A stretch of 64,000 bases of DNA from Flammulina velutipes (lineage: Eukaryota > Basidiomycota > Agaricomycetes > Agaricales > Physalacriaceae): assembly GCA_011800155.1 (NCBI GenBank), contig CM022374.1, positions 62,001 through 126,000 on the forward strand, read 5' to 3'. Within the stretch, counting starts at the first letter, position 1; the number at the start of each line of letters is the position of its first letter. The position numbers were made by a program, and so were the translations under genes. Below are positions 13,190-24,720 of this stretch, in pieces. A model generated the notes under the pieces. The model saw nothing but the letters and a program-made list of their open reading frames with translations, was not told the DNA's origin and made no database searches.

Positions 13190-15660
13190 GTCAACGCAAC
13201 GCCGTGCTTGTATTCGGAGGCAAAGGAAGGGAGTCATCGCCTTGGATGGGATGCGGGCACCTCCATCGAACCAGGTGTGGACTTTCTTGTCTGGAGGCTA
13301 GGAAACTCTATCGCACGGACGGTGGGGCTGGTGTCCGTCCGTGGCAAAAGGGATGATCACTCCTCGTCGGTCGGAGGATGAAAGCTTATTGTCCTCATCG
13401 GCGCCTTTACCTTCATGCTCGATCCCGCACGACATGACTGGCGCCTAGTGTTGCATTCGGTTGTCTAGTTCCTCCAGAATCGACGAGCTCGCGATAACGC
13501 TTGTCCATATCCATCGGATCGAAGCTACCTCGCTTTGTCTTCAGCCGCCCCGCATACGCAGCACCATCTCCGACCCTTTTCCAATTCATCCTCATCCCGC
13601 ATAAAAAGGACCGACTATCTTACTCTGCTCTCCGCGATTGGGAAACGTGCTCCGTCGGCGCTTCACACGCTTGGAGGAAAGAGGAGAAGGGGAGTCTATC
13701 CCCCCTTTGACGATCCGGGAACCCTCCATCGAACCATGCGGACTTCCGTGTCTTCATGTAGTCAACGCAAGGAGATGTTGGGCGGGATGTACTTAGGGAG
13801 ATGTAGCTCTCGAGGGAGAGCCATGGAACGAATGGCCCGAATGCCTTTCTTCGGATGGGAGGGCGAGCGATGTTGCAGAATGAGGAAGAGGACGTTGTCA
13901 TCGTCGCCTTCACAAAATTCGGCACCATCCTCTCGCATGCGCCATCGGTCGATTTCATTTGCTCCTGGGACAAGGCACCTCCGAGGCGGTTTGTAGGCGG
14001 AGCAGGAAAGATGGGACGAGAACCACTACGTTACACTCGGGATCGCTCATCTTCGACCCCTGCGTCAGCTGCACCTCCCGATGACAATTCGGCCCTCCTT
14101 CTCCATCACCTTGATATTGGGCGACACCGGATCGCGGTTAGGAAGCCACTCGATGGAGGGAGCGAGGAGTCGGATGGGTGTCGTCGTCAGTTACCCCTTC
14201 GCCTCTGGCATGGCAAGAGCGCGCAGCGGACTGCGTCTGGTGTACTTACAGTATGCTAAGGGAGGAGGATCCAGGTCCATGGTTCATTTGGATTCGTTCG
14301 GGTCTGCCTTCGGCTGACCTACGCTACACCCTTCGACCCGTGCCACAATTTGTTACCTCCCGCCATCCCAGATGGGAATTTGGTTCCCGTGGCTTTGGAA
14401 CGCGCTCCTTCATAGCGGCATCCCGACGCTCTATTTTCTACGCCCGGAGAAGAGGGAACGTCTATCATACTAGGGAGGTCGAGCGAGCCATTCAATGGAG
14501 GGAACGATGGGATGGGTGGGATTTTAACGAAATCTGAGCCTTGTGAGTTGATTGCTTCTTTGTCTTTCCGTTGTCTGATTCAGGCCTTCATTAGCAGACC
14601 CGAGAGCATCGTGTCGCTATGTGTCTTTCGACTGCAAGAGTGGATGAATTATAGGATACGCGAACAGCATCGACTTTTTGCGGTTTGAGGGCAGTGGGAC
14701 TGGATTTGGGGATCTGGGGAGAAGTCGAAGTCTTCGTCAGATGGTGCATTCATCTCCACTCGGATGTGTCGTCGTCCTCACTCGGTGACGATGCTTGGTT
14801 CAGGATGACATGTTCGCAGTTGTTCCAGGGTGCTGTTGTCATGGGGCGGATGAGGCGACTGGTTGGATGTGAAGGGGGCAGGGAAGGACGAGAACTACGT
14901 TACACTCGAGATCACTCACCCCCATCGTTTGGACTACAATTCGCTTCGCTATCTTCTTTCTCCATCACCTTGATATCGTGGATAGAGAGCCAGCCGCGAG
15001 CTACGCGATGGATGGATGAGAAGTCGGGTGGTTCAAGGGGGGGAGGGGTCGTCGTCGTCAGTTGCTAGCTTCCGCCTCTTGCATGACGATGTCATTGCTG
15101 GATGTGCCATTCTCAGTCCGTGTCGAGATACTGCAGCGTAGGGGCGTTGGAGTTTGGGATGTTACATCAACTCGGACTCATTGGATGAGGTAGAGGGGTA
15201 GAGGAGGTGGATAATCCGCGTACGACTTGTATTCGGTTTTGGTGCTTCCACTTTCGCGACCTATGGTAGCCCCCCAAAACATCCTTCGCTCTTGTCTCCT
15301 CCCCTGTATCAGCGCAGCCCCTCCCCATCGGCATCGGCGCCCTCGGGAACGCAGAACTCCTCATGGACCTCTGGACTTGGAGGGGGAGCGAGGGACGAGG
15401 CGCGGAAAAGTCTTTTGCGCTGTGGGACGGTCGAATGGTGGCATCCATCTGCGTCGTCCATCAATGCTTGGTTCAGTTACATTCTCCCGGCCCCACTGTT
15501 TTCTTTCTCTGTCACCATAGATAAGCGATGGTAGGAAAGCCGGATGGTTTGAGGGGACATTCGATGATGGCGAGGAGCGTTGGGTGGGATGTGGGATATG
15601 AGCGAGTCGGGTTTATGAGCTGAGGAGGTGGAAGGTCTTGGTTTCTACGTACGATCTGTG
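13190..15660 (+). repeat. Left arm of a large diverged inverted repeat
   Basis: This arm matches the reverse complement of 46860-49310 in colinear order. Examples: 13441-13660 against 48880-49045, 14041-14160 against 48420-48540, and 15540-15650 against 46861-46985. Arms differ by substitutions and many indels, so the duplication is old. No coding gene is supported inside; the long open frames reflect GC-rich composition. Confidence 0.7.
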
Positions 15661-17040
15661 TTCGATGCATCTCTTCCCGACCTCACCATTTGCCAGAGTG
15701 TTGTCATGGGGATGATGAGGCGGCTGGTTGGATGTGAAAGGGGCAGGGAAGGACGCGAACGACGTTGAACTTGGGGATCGTTCTCTCATGTTTTTCTAGC
15801 TCCACCTCCCGCCATCGTTTGGACGACAATTCGGCTCCCTGTTTTCCTTCTCCATCACCTTGATATCGGGGGACAACGAATCGTGGATACGATATCAATC
15901 ATCTCTGGAACGAGCCAGGGATGAGGAGTCGGGTGGTTCGAGGGGGCCGTCATCATCACTTCAGTTGCCCTTTCGCCTCTTGCATGACGACGACGAGGCT
16001 GGAGGTGCCATTCCATGTCTATACACTGAAGCGTGGGAGTGTTGGAGTTTGGTCGGATGCGGATGCGGAGGAATCGAGCGACTTCGAGTGGTTGGACGGG
16101 TGGAGGATGGATAACCCACAGGTCCAGGTTTCAGTTTCGGCGCATGCAACTTCCCGACTTACGCTCCGCTCCGTGCCACCTGCCGCTGCGCTATGCTTCC
16201 GTGGCTTTGGAATGCTCTATGCAAAAACCTCGCGATGACGCTTGTCCCCGTGAAGCTGCCCCTCACACGTTCATTGCTGTAACACGACACTCTACCCCAG
16301 CCTACGCAAGGCCTCCCTGAGGTGAGGAAACGCGCCTCGTCGACGCCGTGCTTGCATTCGGAGGCGGAGGAAGGGAGTCTACATGGGATGCGGGAACGTT
16401 CCATCGATCCAGGCGGACTTTCTTGTCTTCGAGTGGTCGGAGTTGAATGTCGGTGGATTCGTCGGACGGAGGATGAAAAAACCACCGCGATGATGGAAAC
16501 ATTGATTGAGTTCTTGTTTATGTCCGCTGCCCACCTCTTTTTCCGATTCACGGGCCGGACCGCGAGGTAGGGAAGGGGGATGTGGGAGTGGGGGCACGGA
16601 GCGCGAGAACGACGGGATCGCGCCTTGATGAATTTTACCCCCTCGAACACGAATAGGGACGGGGAAGTCATGTCGATGTCGATGTGGACGTGGAGGATGT
16701 ATGGATCTGGATTCGGTGCATGCAGTCGTTTTCCTGACCTAACGCTCCGCCCGACCCCTGCCAACGCTTTGGAACGCTCCACATCGGAAAAGGGATGGGT
16801 TCTTATCTTCATTCGGGGTTCATGAAAGTCTATGGATCTCGGGTGATGCATTCGATGGATGGATGTGTGGGGTTTGCGATGAATGTTTGAAGAAAGAGCC
16901 GTTCCAGCGATTTCTTTCTTTGTCTTTCTTGATTAGGGTAGCTGGTATTCTTCCGGTGGTAATATATAGATGATTTCTTTGTGGATTGGGAAGGACGTGG
17001 AACAAGGGCGTACACCTGCACTAGCCGAGGACTTGCGGAG
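15661..17040. repeat. Further degenerate copies of the 13-15 kb repeat family
   Basis: Phrases from the left arm recur. For example CGTGCTTG.ATTCGGAGGC appears at ~13203 and ~16349, and CGTGGCTTTGGAA at ~14390 and ~16200. This suggests an eroded tandem family with a unit of roughly 2-3 kb. No gene is seen. Confidence 0.5.
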
Positions 17041-17300
17041 GGAGGGGTGAGGGAGGGGAGGGGAGGGGGGAGAGATGGGGGAGAGGAGAATGTGCTGGGA
17101 GGATGACGATGACGATGACTCGGAGGGGAATGGGAATGGGACGGACTCGTTGTTCGGAACGGGAGGGATGAAAGTGACTTGGATGGATGGATGGATGGAT
17201 GGAGAGGAGGAGGCGAAGGGAGGAGTTAGTATAGTGGATGGGATGGGATGGGATGGGATGGGATGGGATGGGATGGGATGGGAGGAGGGTGTATGATGAA
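17041..17300. repeat. G-rich simple sequence with (GGAT)n and (GGGAT)n microsatellites
   Basis: A G-rich tract at 17041-17080 is followed by GGAT repeats near 17180-17202 and about nine tandem GGGAT units at roughly 17238-17282. Low-complexity sequence; the open frames across it are artefacts. Confidence 0.85.
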
Positions 17301-18826
17301 CGCGAAGGGGGACGATGGGCTTGGGAGAGTGAAGGAAAGCAGTTGGGAACGACGAATGGGTAAATTGGCGGTGTAAGGCATGCGCGGTGGGGAATGGTGT
17401 TAGGGTTGAGTCTGCTGTAAGAATCACTGAAGGATGAGCGAGAACGTGGGTAAGGTAAGGAAATAAGTTCCGTTACGGAAGAGGAGGGTGGGCGCAGTGG
17501 GAGAGCAGTCGTTGATAGGATTGAGAGGATTTGGAATTACTGGTGCGACGAAGAGGAAAACGGGAGAGGCTCGAAGGTGAAGGGGAGATAAGGAATGCTT
17601 TGAGAAAAGAGCGGGTGTGGGGAAATGAGAATGAGAATGGGAATGGGAGCGGCATAAAAGATGAATGTGTTGGGAGGATGAGGAGAGAGGGTGTCCTACG
17701 TGGTGGGAGCGCGGGTGAGTGAATGAGTATGCAGCGCATATAGTTTTTTAGTATTCAGCGCGGGGTGAAGATATCAGATCAGGATTTGTGTCCTTGGATA
17801 CCTTGAGATCGATGAGGTGAACTTCACGGAGCTGGATGGATGGGGAACATTTCTAGAGAGAATTTATAATTTAAGATGCAGTGGGGGAGAGGGAGATGAC
17901 CCAAGGGTAGAGGTAGGTCGTGTTAGTCAAGGCGTTTGGCATCGGAGCGGATCAAGTTTACAGGATGACGAATGCTTGGATTGTGTAGTCAGGTGGGAGG
18001 GGGAGATGAGAATCAAGAGGCACTTGTTGAAAACTCCGCGAGCCAAACGAGCATCGCGGTCTCGATTCAAAAAGTCGGGCCGGTGGTCTTTCGTTCTCGT
18101 GCGTGCGTGCGATTGCCAAGCGGGCAGCCAGACATACCTAACCCTTCTCCCTTTACGCGACTCTGTTCAGTAAAAATATGCAGCTCGACGTGGTAGAAAG
18201 GCCCTCTGCGAAGTGGGGACAGCCTGCGGGGTGGAGAGAGAGGGTGTGGTACTACGTGGGAGTGTAGAAGGGGAGCGCTGGTGGGTGAATGACTGAAGAG
18301 GAGTATGCAGCCATTGATATAGCGCGGGGTGAAGAAATCGGATCTGTTTGCATGAGTATGGCTAGCGCGTTTGTTTCCTTGGATAGTGTGTATGTATACG
18401 TTCAGATCGATAAGGTGGCCAGAGAGGAACGTCGCAAACTTCACGTAGTTGGGTAGACTTGGAGATGACACTCTCGCGATAGATGGGAGGACAGAATTTA
18501 TGCAGGCGACGCGGAGAAGGGTTCCAATAAATAGAGGTAGGAAAGGCGTTTAGCACTGCGGAGCGGCAAGATGAGGAATGCTTGGACTTTGTAGTCGGGT
18601 GGGAGGGGGGAGATGAGAATGAGAGCGGCACAAGAGAGAAGATGGAATGAATGGTCAGGGGAGGGGGCGGCCGGGCGGGAGTAAATGGGAAGCGAGTTGG
18701 AGTATGTCATACTATCCAGCGCGCGGTGAAAGAGGACGACCAAGGCAGAAAGCGGCCGACGAATGTATGCGCCAAGTGCCGCCGGCAAGACACCGTGGGA
18801 AGGAACAGTACTTGCATCTCGCGTTC
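17301..18826. repeat. Tandem decayed blocks, partly BTB-gene-like, upstream of GET4
   Basis: The phrase GCGCGGGGTGAAGA recurs at ~17757 and ~18324, with a weaker form at ~18717. Each is preceded by TATGCAGC-type sequence and followed by related DNA, giving blocks of about 570 and 390 bp. Parts resemble the BTB gene in the same orientation: 18370-18490 aligns by eye with 6187-6370 (CAGATCGATAAGGTGGCCAGA against GAGATCGACGAGGTGGCCAGA; GACACTCTCGC). Reading frames are lost. The last block includes the DNA immediately 5' of GET4, which may therefore supply its promoter. Confidence 0.5.
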
Positions 18827-19828
18827 ATGGCACCTCCTGGATCCTCTTCAAGAGCTCTCAACGCGATCTTGCCTCTCGTATCTACAGCGCCGTATGAGGC
18901 CCACCAAAAGGCGCGGACGTTTGGATCGCGATACGTTAAATCGGAGCAGTATGACGTCGCCATCGATGTGCTCTTTGCGAGTGCAAAGGAGCTGCTCAAA
19001 GCAGGCCAGGCAGGGAGCGGATGTGACCTCGCTGGGTTCCTCCTTGATGTGTACGACAGGAAGGACGAGAGGGTGAACGAAGAGAGTCGGGGGCGGCTGA
19101 CGCAGTTGATAGCGCTGACGGGCAGCGAGGGCGGGTGGAGGAAGACCATCATCGACAAATCTCTCGCCTGGTCTGCGGCGCACGGGGAGTACCCAGGCGG
19201 AGACCCCGGGCTGCACCACTACGTCGGGGAGATGTACTTCAAAGAAGGGCTCTACGAACACGCCGAACCGCACCTCCTCGCATCCGGCAAACGAGACAGC
19301 GCACGCCTCCTCGCAGAGACCTACATCGCCTGGAGCTCCCCCTCTCCCTCTCCAAACCCCTTCGCCCTGCGCGGAACACTCCCCTTCCTCCTCGCAGGCA
19401 ACATCCTCGCCGCGCGTACCTTCATCGCACACCTCACACCCGCCCCTTCCTCTTCCGAACCCGCCATCCGGATAGACGACACGACGTCCTTCACGCCCAC
19501 CCCCGATCCCCTCCTTACGTTCTGCCAGCTCGCCGTCGCCACGTGTCAGCGCGCGCAAGGGGATCGGAACAAGGTCATGCGCGAGTGTTGGGTGCGGCTG
19601 TGTGGGACGTATCAGAGCAAGGGCGGGCTGCTTGCGCAGCCGGAGGTGCGGAGGGTCCTCAACGAACTGTCGACGTTGTATTTTGCTATTCCGCCGCCAA
19701 AGGGACAGGCGGCGAATCCGTTTGGGGACGTCATGTCTTCGCTCTTTGGAGGTGGCATGGGCGCCGCCGCCCCACAGGAGAAGAAGAGGGTCCTTGCACC
19801 GCCGGTTGCGGTAGGGGCGCTGGATTAG
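18827..19828 (+). CDS. GET4: GET4 homologue (Golgi to ER traffic protein 4), intact copy
   Basis: A single-exon frame of 333 residues from ATG 18827. The protein matches the Get4/DUF410 alpha-solenoid: an AHQKARTF opening helix, AIDVLFASAKELLKAGQ.GSGCDLA.FLLDVY, HHYVGEMYFKEG..EHAEPHLLASGK, RGTLPFLLAGNILAARTF, and a conserved C-terminal helix pair ending in NPFGDVMSSLFGGG. Get4 with Get5 bridges the Sgt2 chaperone and the Get3 ATPase, handing tail-anchored membrane proteins to the ER in the cytosol. The length is normal for the family. The frame is open upstream to 18647, but the MAPPGSSSRALNAI start fits the family best. This is the only copy in the window with a plausible start. Confidence 0.88.
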   Translation: MAPPGSSSRALNAILPLVSTAPYEAHQKARTFGSRYVKSEQYDVAIDVLFASAKELLKAGQAGSGCDLAGFLLDVYDRKDERVNEESRGRLTQLIALTGSEGGWRKTIIDKSLAWSAAHGEYPGGDPGLHHYVGEMYFKEGLYEHAEPHLLASGKRDSARLLAETYIAWSSPSPSPNPFALRGTLPFLLAGNILAARTFIAHLTPAPSSSEPAIRIDDTTSFTPTPDPLLTFCQLAVATCQRAQGDRNKVMRECWVRLCGTYQSKGGLLAQPEVRRVLNELSTLYFAIPPPKGQAANPFGDVMSSLFGGGMGAAAPQEKKRVLAPPVAVGALD

Positions 19829-21242
19829 GTGTGTACATACTCTCGCTTCCTTTGTGTGTGTGTTCTGACTCTCGTATAGTTTTGTTTGTAGCTCTACATT
19901 TGGAATATATTGGAATTGTTTGTATCACCATCCCGTCCGACACCTATGTTAGTCTAACGATCTTACGCTAAACTTTTCCTCTTGGTCTCGGAGCTTGCGC
20001 CCTTCTCCCGTTTCGATCACTCTAATCACAGCTTCCTTCCTCAATACGCCTAATACCCCTCACATGCATACGTCTCCCCCGGTAAACGCGCCCATTCTTG
20101 ATCAACAAGCAGGGAAACTTCACGCTTGCAGGAAGAATATCGGGTGAGGAAGACTAACTAGGAGTTGATGTCTCGCAACCTACTCCTCGTAGACTCACAT
20201 AGACCTTCATCTGTGCGGAGGAACGACACGACCATTCTGGCTTCGTTGTTCGGACAGCAAACCAGGTGGGTGTGGCGCCGTCTCGTTATTCCGTCCATGT
20301 CGATGAGTGTCTTGGTAACTTCACTGCATTGTCGTCCATTCTTCCATTTCTCTTCCACAACAACCCTCCGAGCTTTGTCGAGGAAAGGCACCCGTCGTAT
20401 CGCTTGCCTCACAAAATCAACATTGGTGGGACCCTACCGACTCTCAGGCTTCTTCATCATTTCTGATTAGGACACAGTACTTCCCTTCGCTCTTCCCCGC
20501 CCTACGAAGCAAATCTCCGACTCCACCGTAACCGCTCGCTGCTCCGACTCAGACAATACCCCAACTTCCGCCGCTCTTGCCTCGACAGGATCTTCGCCCC
20601 CAAATATGAGCAACTGTATCCTCTCTTGTCTCCCAACGATCATTGCATTGTTGCCTTGCGCTGTTATGGAATGGATACACTGGCCATCTGTCGAGGTGGA
20701 GGGGAATATGATAAGCATGGTATGTATGTTCGTTCTATTGCCCATAGATGATAGATGGCTTTTCGAACTACTTGCACCTGGCCGCCACGATGTTCGTCGC
20801 CCCCTCGCGAAAACTTGAAACCACATGGGTATGCCTTCTGCCCCCTCCGTCATTGTCCGACTTCTCGTCCTGAAAAGTGTCTTTGCCTGGTTGAACAGCT
20901 GTCTGTTCTCTATGGCCTTCAATGCAGTCAAGACATACAACAACAGGGGAGAGTCGGACAAGAACACGGAATGAGCACCATTCTCAGTGTCGTGGTTGTC
21001 GATTTTGCATCCCGGCTCTACGCCGAAAACTATGTGAATGAAGTTTAAATAGCAATGAGAAGCACTGTATCGGGAACATAATCTCTACTTTGCGCAAGTC
21101 AGCATCTTGAGAGACTCTGCGATGTAGGGCATTAGATATGAATCAATATAAAAAGCTTCATTGCAAGACTACCAGCTACTAGTATACAAATGATCCTATC
21201 TATATAGTAGGAGAGTAGCACACAAACCTGTTTCGTGACCAA

Positions 21243-21308
21243 GTGCACAATTGGCCGAGTCGGTATACCGACTAGCCGTCCTTTAGGACAGCGTTGGCCG
21301 ATTTGCGC
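21243..21308 (+). other. Cloverleaf-like structure, unit 1 version
   Basis: Counterpart of 30064-30129. The outer stem pairs through three G.U wobbles (if read as plus-strand RNA) where units 2 and 3 have Watson-Crick pairs. The inner palindrome TCGGTATACCGA is unchanged. The second hairpin has one C-A mismatch. Confidence 0.5.
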
Positions 21309-21868
21309 GAAGGATACATCATGGCTACTTTGGATTGACGTGAGAATAACAGGAGACATACTAATAAGCTATTAAAGCATAGGATCACCGCCGCGCGGTA
21401 CCGTGATGAGACACAAGTGCCGTCATAATAAAGGGAACATCAGCGGGTTGAGAATTTGAATAGGATACGAAAGAAAACCCTTTGGGTCCGAGTTAGCCTA
21501 TGAAATATCACAGCAGAACAGAACAACAACACACCGTAATGTTTCCCCGTAATGCATGTATTGAACATGCTACAGTGATTGCGCGGGAGTTTCAAGACAT
21601 ATACACACTAGAAAATGGTAAAGTAAGATGAATGCATACAAAAAGAGCAACAGGAACGAACCATTAGCTTGGCGCGGAACGATAGAGATACCTGAGTATC
21701 AGAATGGTAAGTATGAATGACAGTGGTCGTGGTAAGGACTCAACGAACCAATGCCACCGGCAATAGTCGTCAACGCGAGTCAAAACAGATGCCAAAGAGA
21801 GATAGAGTAGGAGAGAAAAGCTGAGAGGAGGAGAAGGATTGATGTTCTTCTCCTCGAGCCGTTTGAGC

Positions 21869-21875
21869 TTTTATA
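21869..21875 (-). promoter_or_regulatory. Possible TATA box, unit 1
   Basis: TATAAAA on the minus strand inside GGGTATAAAAGCTC, followed downstream by a C/T-rich leader. The same element is kept in units 2 and 3. The transcript it would drive is unknown. Confidence 0.3.
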
Positions 21876-22078
21876 CCCGTACGAATCATGTCCTAGACCT
21901 TCGGTCTAGTGCAATAATATTCAAGTGGAACCATTGGGAAAGCCGAGAGCAAAATCAAACGATTGAAGGATCGAAATTCCGGCGGCCTGGCCAATGCTAG
22001 CCTTTTGGCGGCGGACTCTACACTATCTGCCGTATCGTTTCTCAACGGAAGTGAAAGCTAGGTATATGTCGCAGTGTA

Positions 22079-22336
22079 ATGTTCAGAATATACACCAACG
22101 TTACTTTGCCAGCAAGCTGTGCGCATGCAAATACACACAATCCGCTACCTTACCTCCTCCTCCTCCCATTTGCCATCTCCGCCGTTCATCCAGCCCAATC
22201 CATTGTCCAGACCGTGTTTCGGGATTCTCAGTGTAACCCTGACCGTCCGTCTGCAGTCGCATCCGTTGCTATCGCGAAATACACCATTTCACGTCTAGAC
22301 GGATGGACAATTCCAGCGGCGGCCAGACGGGTTTGA
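22079..22336 (+). CDS. Possible small secreted protein, unit 1 copy
   Basis: ATG frame of 85 codons. Relative to units 2 and 3 it has a 6-bp in-frame deletion in a CCT repeat. The region around residues 24-36 is hydrophobic (LLLLPFAISAV), like a late signal peptide. The C-terminus ends AAARRV in all copies. No family is recognised. Confidence 0.25.
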   Translation: MFRIYTNVTLPASCAHANTHNPLPYLLLLPFAISAVHPAQSIVQTVFRDSQCNPDRPSAVASVAIAKYTISRLDGWTIPAAARRV

Positions 22337-22821
22337 GGATCATCGAGACACTACCGAGCATCGTACGATATCTTTTTGTCGGTGTTTCATGTCCATATCG
22401 TCTACGTCCAGACCACATTCTGCCTGCGGAATATTTCCGTGTGTGGCGCAGGTAGACTGGCATGGTATTGGTGTTCATTTTAATGGGGGATATTGAGAGC
22501 TTTTGCAACATTAATATAGTGTGTGATTCGCTGGTATGAGGAGTCAAACTATTGAAGGCTTCTCACCGTTTACCAACACGATCGAGACGCGAATCAATCG
22601 ATTACATCATAGATCGTGGCACGCGTTGGCGTAGATTTGTTGTTCGACGCGATTCGACGTGTCGAATCATAGCTACACACTGAAGATGCATCGGAATAGT
22701 AGAATACCAATGCTGGATCATCATTCCAGGTAAATTTATGCATGGGATAACACATCAACTATTGCCAAAGTGCCTCAATGTGGTTTGTCAAGCTTTCGCA
22801 CTTGTCGTACATCATATATGA

Positions 22822-23196
22822 ATGGCGTCAATCCAGATTTGTTTGTCATTCATATCTATATATACTAGCTACAATTTCCGAGCCTCCCCAGGTCAATCCG
22901 AGGAGATCGAACATCGCGCTCCCGCTGGCATTGAGATCATCGTGCGGAGGGAATCATGGTGTTCCTCCTCGCCGGAATACCATTCTGAATATCGGAATCC
23001 ATTAATAGATTACGAATACATATATTTCATGCAACGAGACGTCAATCGATTCTACGGAACGACCCGAAACGATGTGGCGTTAGGGCAATCCACTATTGCA
23101 ATGCAAAGGTTTGTTCGACTTTTCGGATTTTTGAGTTTTCTTCTCTTGTTCGATGTAACGAGCGATCCTACGATGCATTTCACATCGTACTACTGA
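22822..23196 (+). CDS. Doubtful short frame, unit 1 copy
   Basis: The first ~69 codons (MASIQICLSFISIYTSY...) keep their frame in units 2 and 3, but a one-base indel near 23032 gives different C-termini. It may be a fragment of a spliced gene or chance. Confidence 0.15.
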   Translation: MASIQICLSFISIYTSYNFRASPGQSEEIEHRAPAGIEIIVRRESWCSSSPEYHSEYRNPLIDYEYIYFMQRDVNRFYGTTRNDVALGQSTIAMQRFVRLFGFLSFLLLFDVTSDPTMHFTSYY

Positions 23197-23599
23197 AATA
23201 CTTACTCTAATGCTAATGAATGGTCTACGAGCACCCTCCCGAGCTGTCCGAGGCTGAAATCCCGCCGTCGGCGCTGTCGACATTTTGGCAGAGTTCGGCC
23301 TATTGATAGCTTGTTTTACGGTTCGTTTCAGTGTTTCAAAGCCGTTTTCATTCATTATTCACGCTACGACATCTCAGACCTATTGCTATCTACAGCTCTA
23401 TTTACCTCTTCACTTCCCCAAATTTCCCCCTTCGCGATATCAACAGACGGAGCCTACATCAGAGGGGATAAGCATAGTACGTGATGGAAACGACGAGACG
23501 CACACCGATTTGTGCGTCAACACGGCCCGAACACAAACTTTTGTTCCTGTCAGTATTTGCGCTAGATGTCGGGTTATCGAATGAGGGTGAGTCCATAGC

Positions 23600-24720
23600 G
23601 CAGCCGAACGGCAGAGATCGACGTCGTTCGAGGTGACAACAGAGCCGCCAGAGTCCATTTCGCCAGATCTGGATTTTTGTCGGTTCTATAATCAATACAC
23701 ATCAATGCTGGCGCTCCTGCGGCGTACAATATCGCTTACCCTGCATCCTGCCCGTACATGAGCTGTCCCATAGCGTCAAGAACTCCAGTGGGCGAAACCA
23801 AGCGCATGCGGGAGAGGAGAGTGAGTCGGTAGCTAGGTTGAAATTGCGGCGGAGTTGCTCCCCATTCCGAACTGATCTGGACCCCATTCGATTCCCGTCG
23901 TTTGGGCTCTGTAATCTGTCAGAATGAGTCCAGACTAAATGTGGCGTGAATAACGCACCAGGAGCCCAGACCCCATGTTTTCATCGTGCGACCCCGTCGA
24001 AGAGATGGACTGAATGCAGGAATCGTCGTCAGCATGATAGAGCGCGCGAAAGGATGGAACGCTCACCGTGATTCATCACCTTTGAGCGAGTATATCCCTA
24101 TGAATGTAGTTTGGGTACTGGGGCGAAGATTGAAGCTATGAATTGTGCACCATGTTCCGTGGGAGCTTGTAGAGCGAACGGCAAGTACTATTGATGATAT
24201 CAGCTGTATACATAGCTACGTTTCGGACTCACTCACCTCTATCGAGCTCTATGTCGGCGGGCTGTCATAGTTGTTGCTGACATTGCCGAATTGAGTTCTG
24301 GTCAATGTCGCCGATTCGAGTTTTGGTTGACGTCGCTAATTCGAGTTCTGTTCAATAGCTTAGATATGGTTCGTAGAATGAGAGGGAAGAGTTACTTACA
24401 TACCTTCGTCCCAAGAATCCGATCGGAGTCCGTTCAATACTCATACTACACTCTCCGCGATGATACCCTTCCATCCGTACATTGAAGTGCGCGCATCAAA
24501 CACCAGAGTCCTCGTGAGCGCGAATATTTCAAGAAGAACAAACAAAGACTCACCTCATTCACGTTGGCGACTCGTCGCCACGTCAACGTTCCAACGAAAG
24601 AGAACGTCCCGAGTCTAGATGTATGGCGAGAACACGGATGACACGAAAAAAAAACGAACGATCCATGCGTACGTGATGGTCTGGAAGAAAGCCGTCATCC
24701 GTGGGAACGTGTAAACAAAG
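23600..24720 (-). other. Minus-strand exon-like segments, unit 1
   Basis: Several strong minus-strand donors are visible on the plus strand as CTTACC or CTCACC: ~23738, ~24062, ~24233, ~24394 and ~24551. They suggest a multi-exon minus-strand transcript diverging from the plus-strand segment that follows. I could not build a continuous frame or recognise a product. Equivalent DNA is at about 32438-33558 and 41277-42397. Confidence 0.3.

Larger units (their letters stand above)
19829..22000. other. Unit 1 spacer, no confident gene
   Basis: Contains the GET4 3' flank and a minus-strand open frame of 166 codons at 20467-20967. It has antisense overlap with an equally open plus-strand frame at 20606-20818. 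In units 2 and 3 the same frames are shorter and the substitutions are not codon-conserving, so neither strand is supported as a gene. Confidence 0.4.

Noticed and set aside
17238..17282. GGGAT repeats as an internal telomere tract
   Set aside because: Basidiomycete telomeres are TTAGGG. This is a five-base microsatellite without the TTA spacing.
13001..17739. Many 60-150 codon frames on both strands
   Set aside because: They overlap each other antisense, lack splice support or domains, and lie in GC-rich repeat DNA where stops are rare.
20467..20967. 166-codon minus-strand frame in unit 1
   Set aside because: The equivalent frame in units 2 and 3 is shorter, and changes between units are not biased to silent sites. 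An open antisense frame covers the same DNA.
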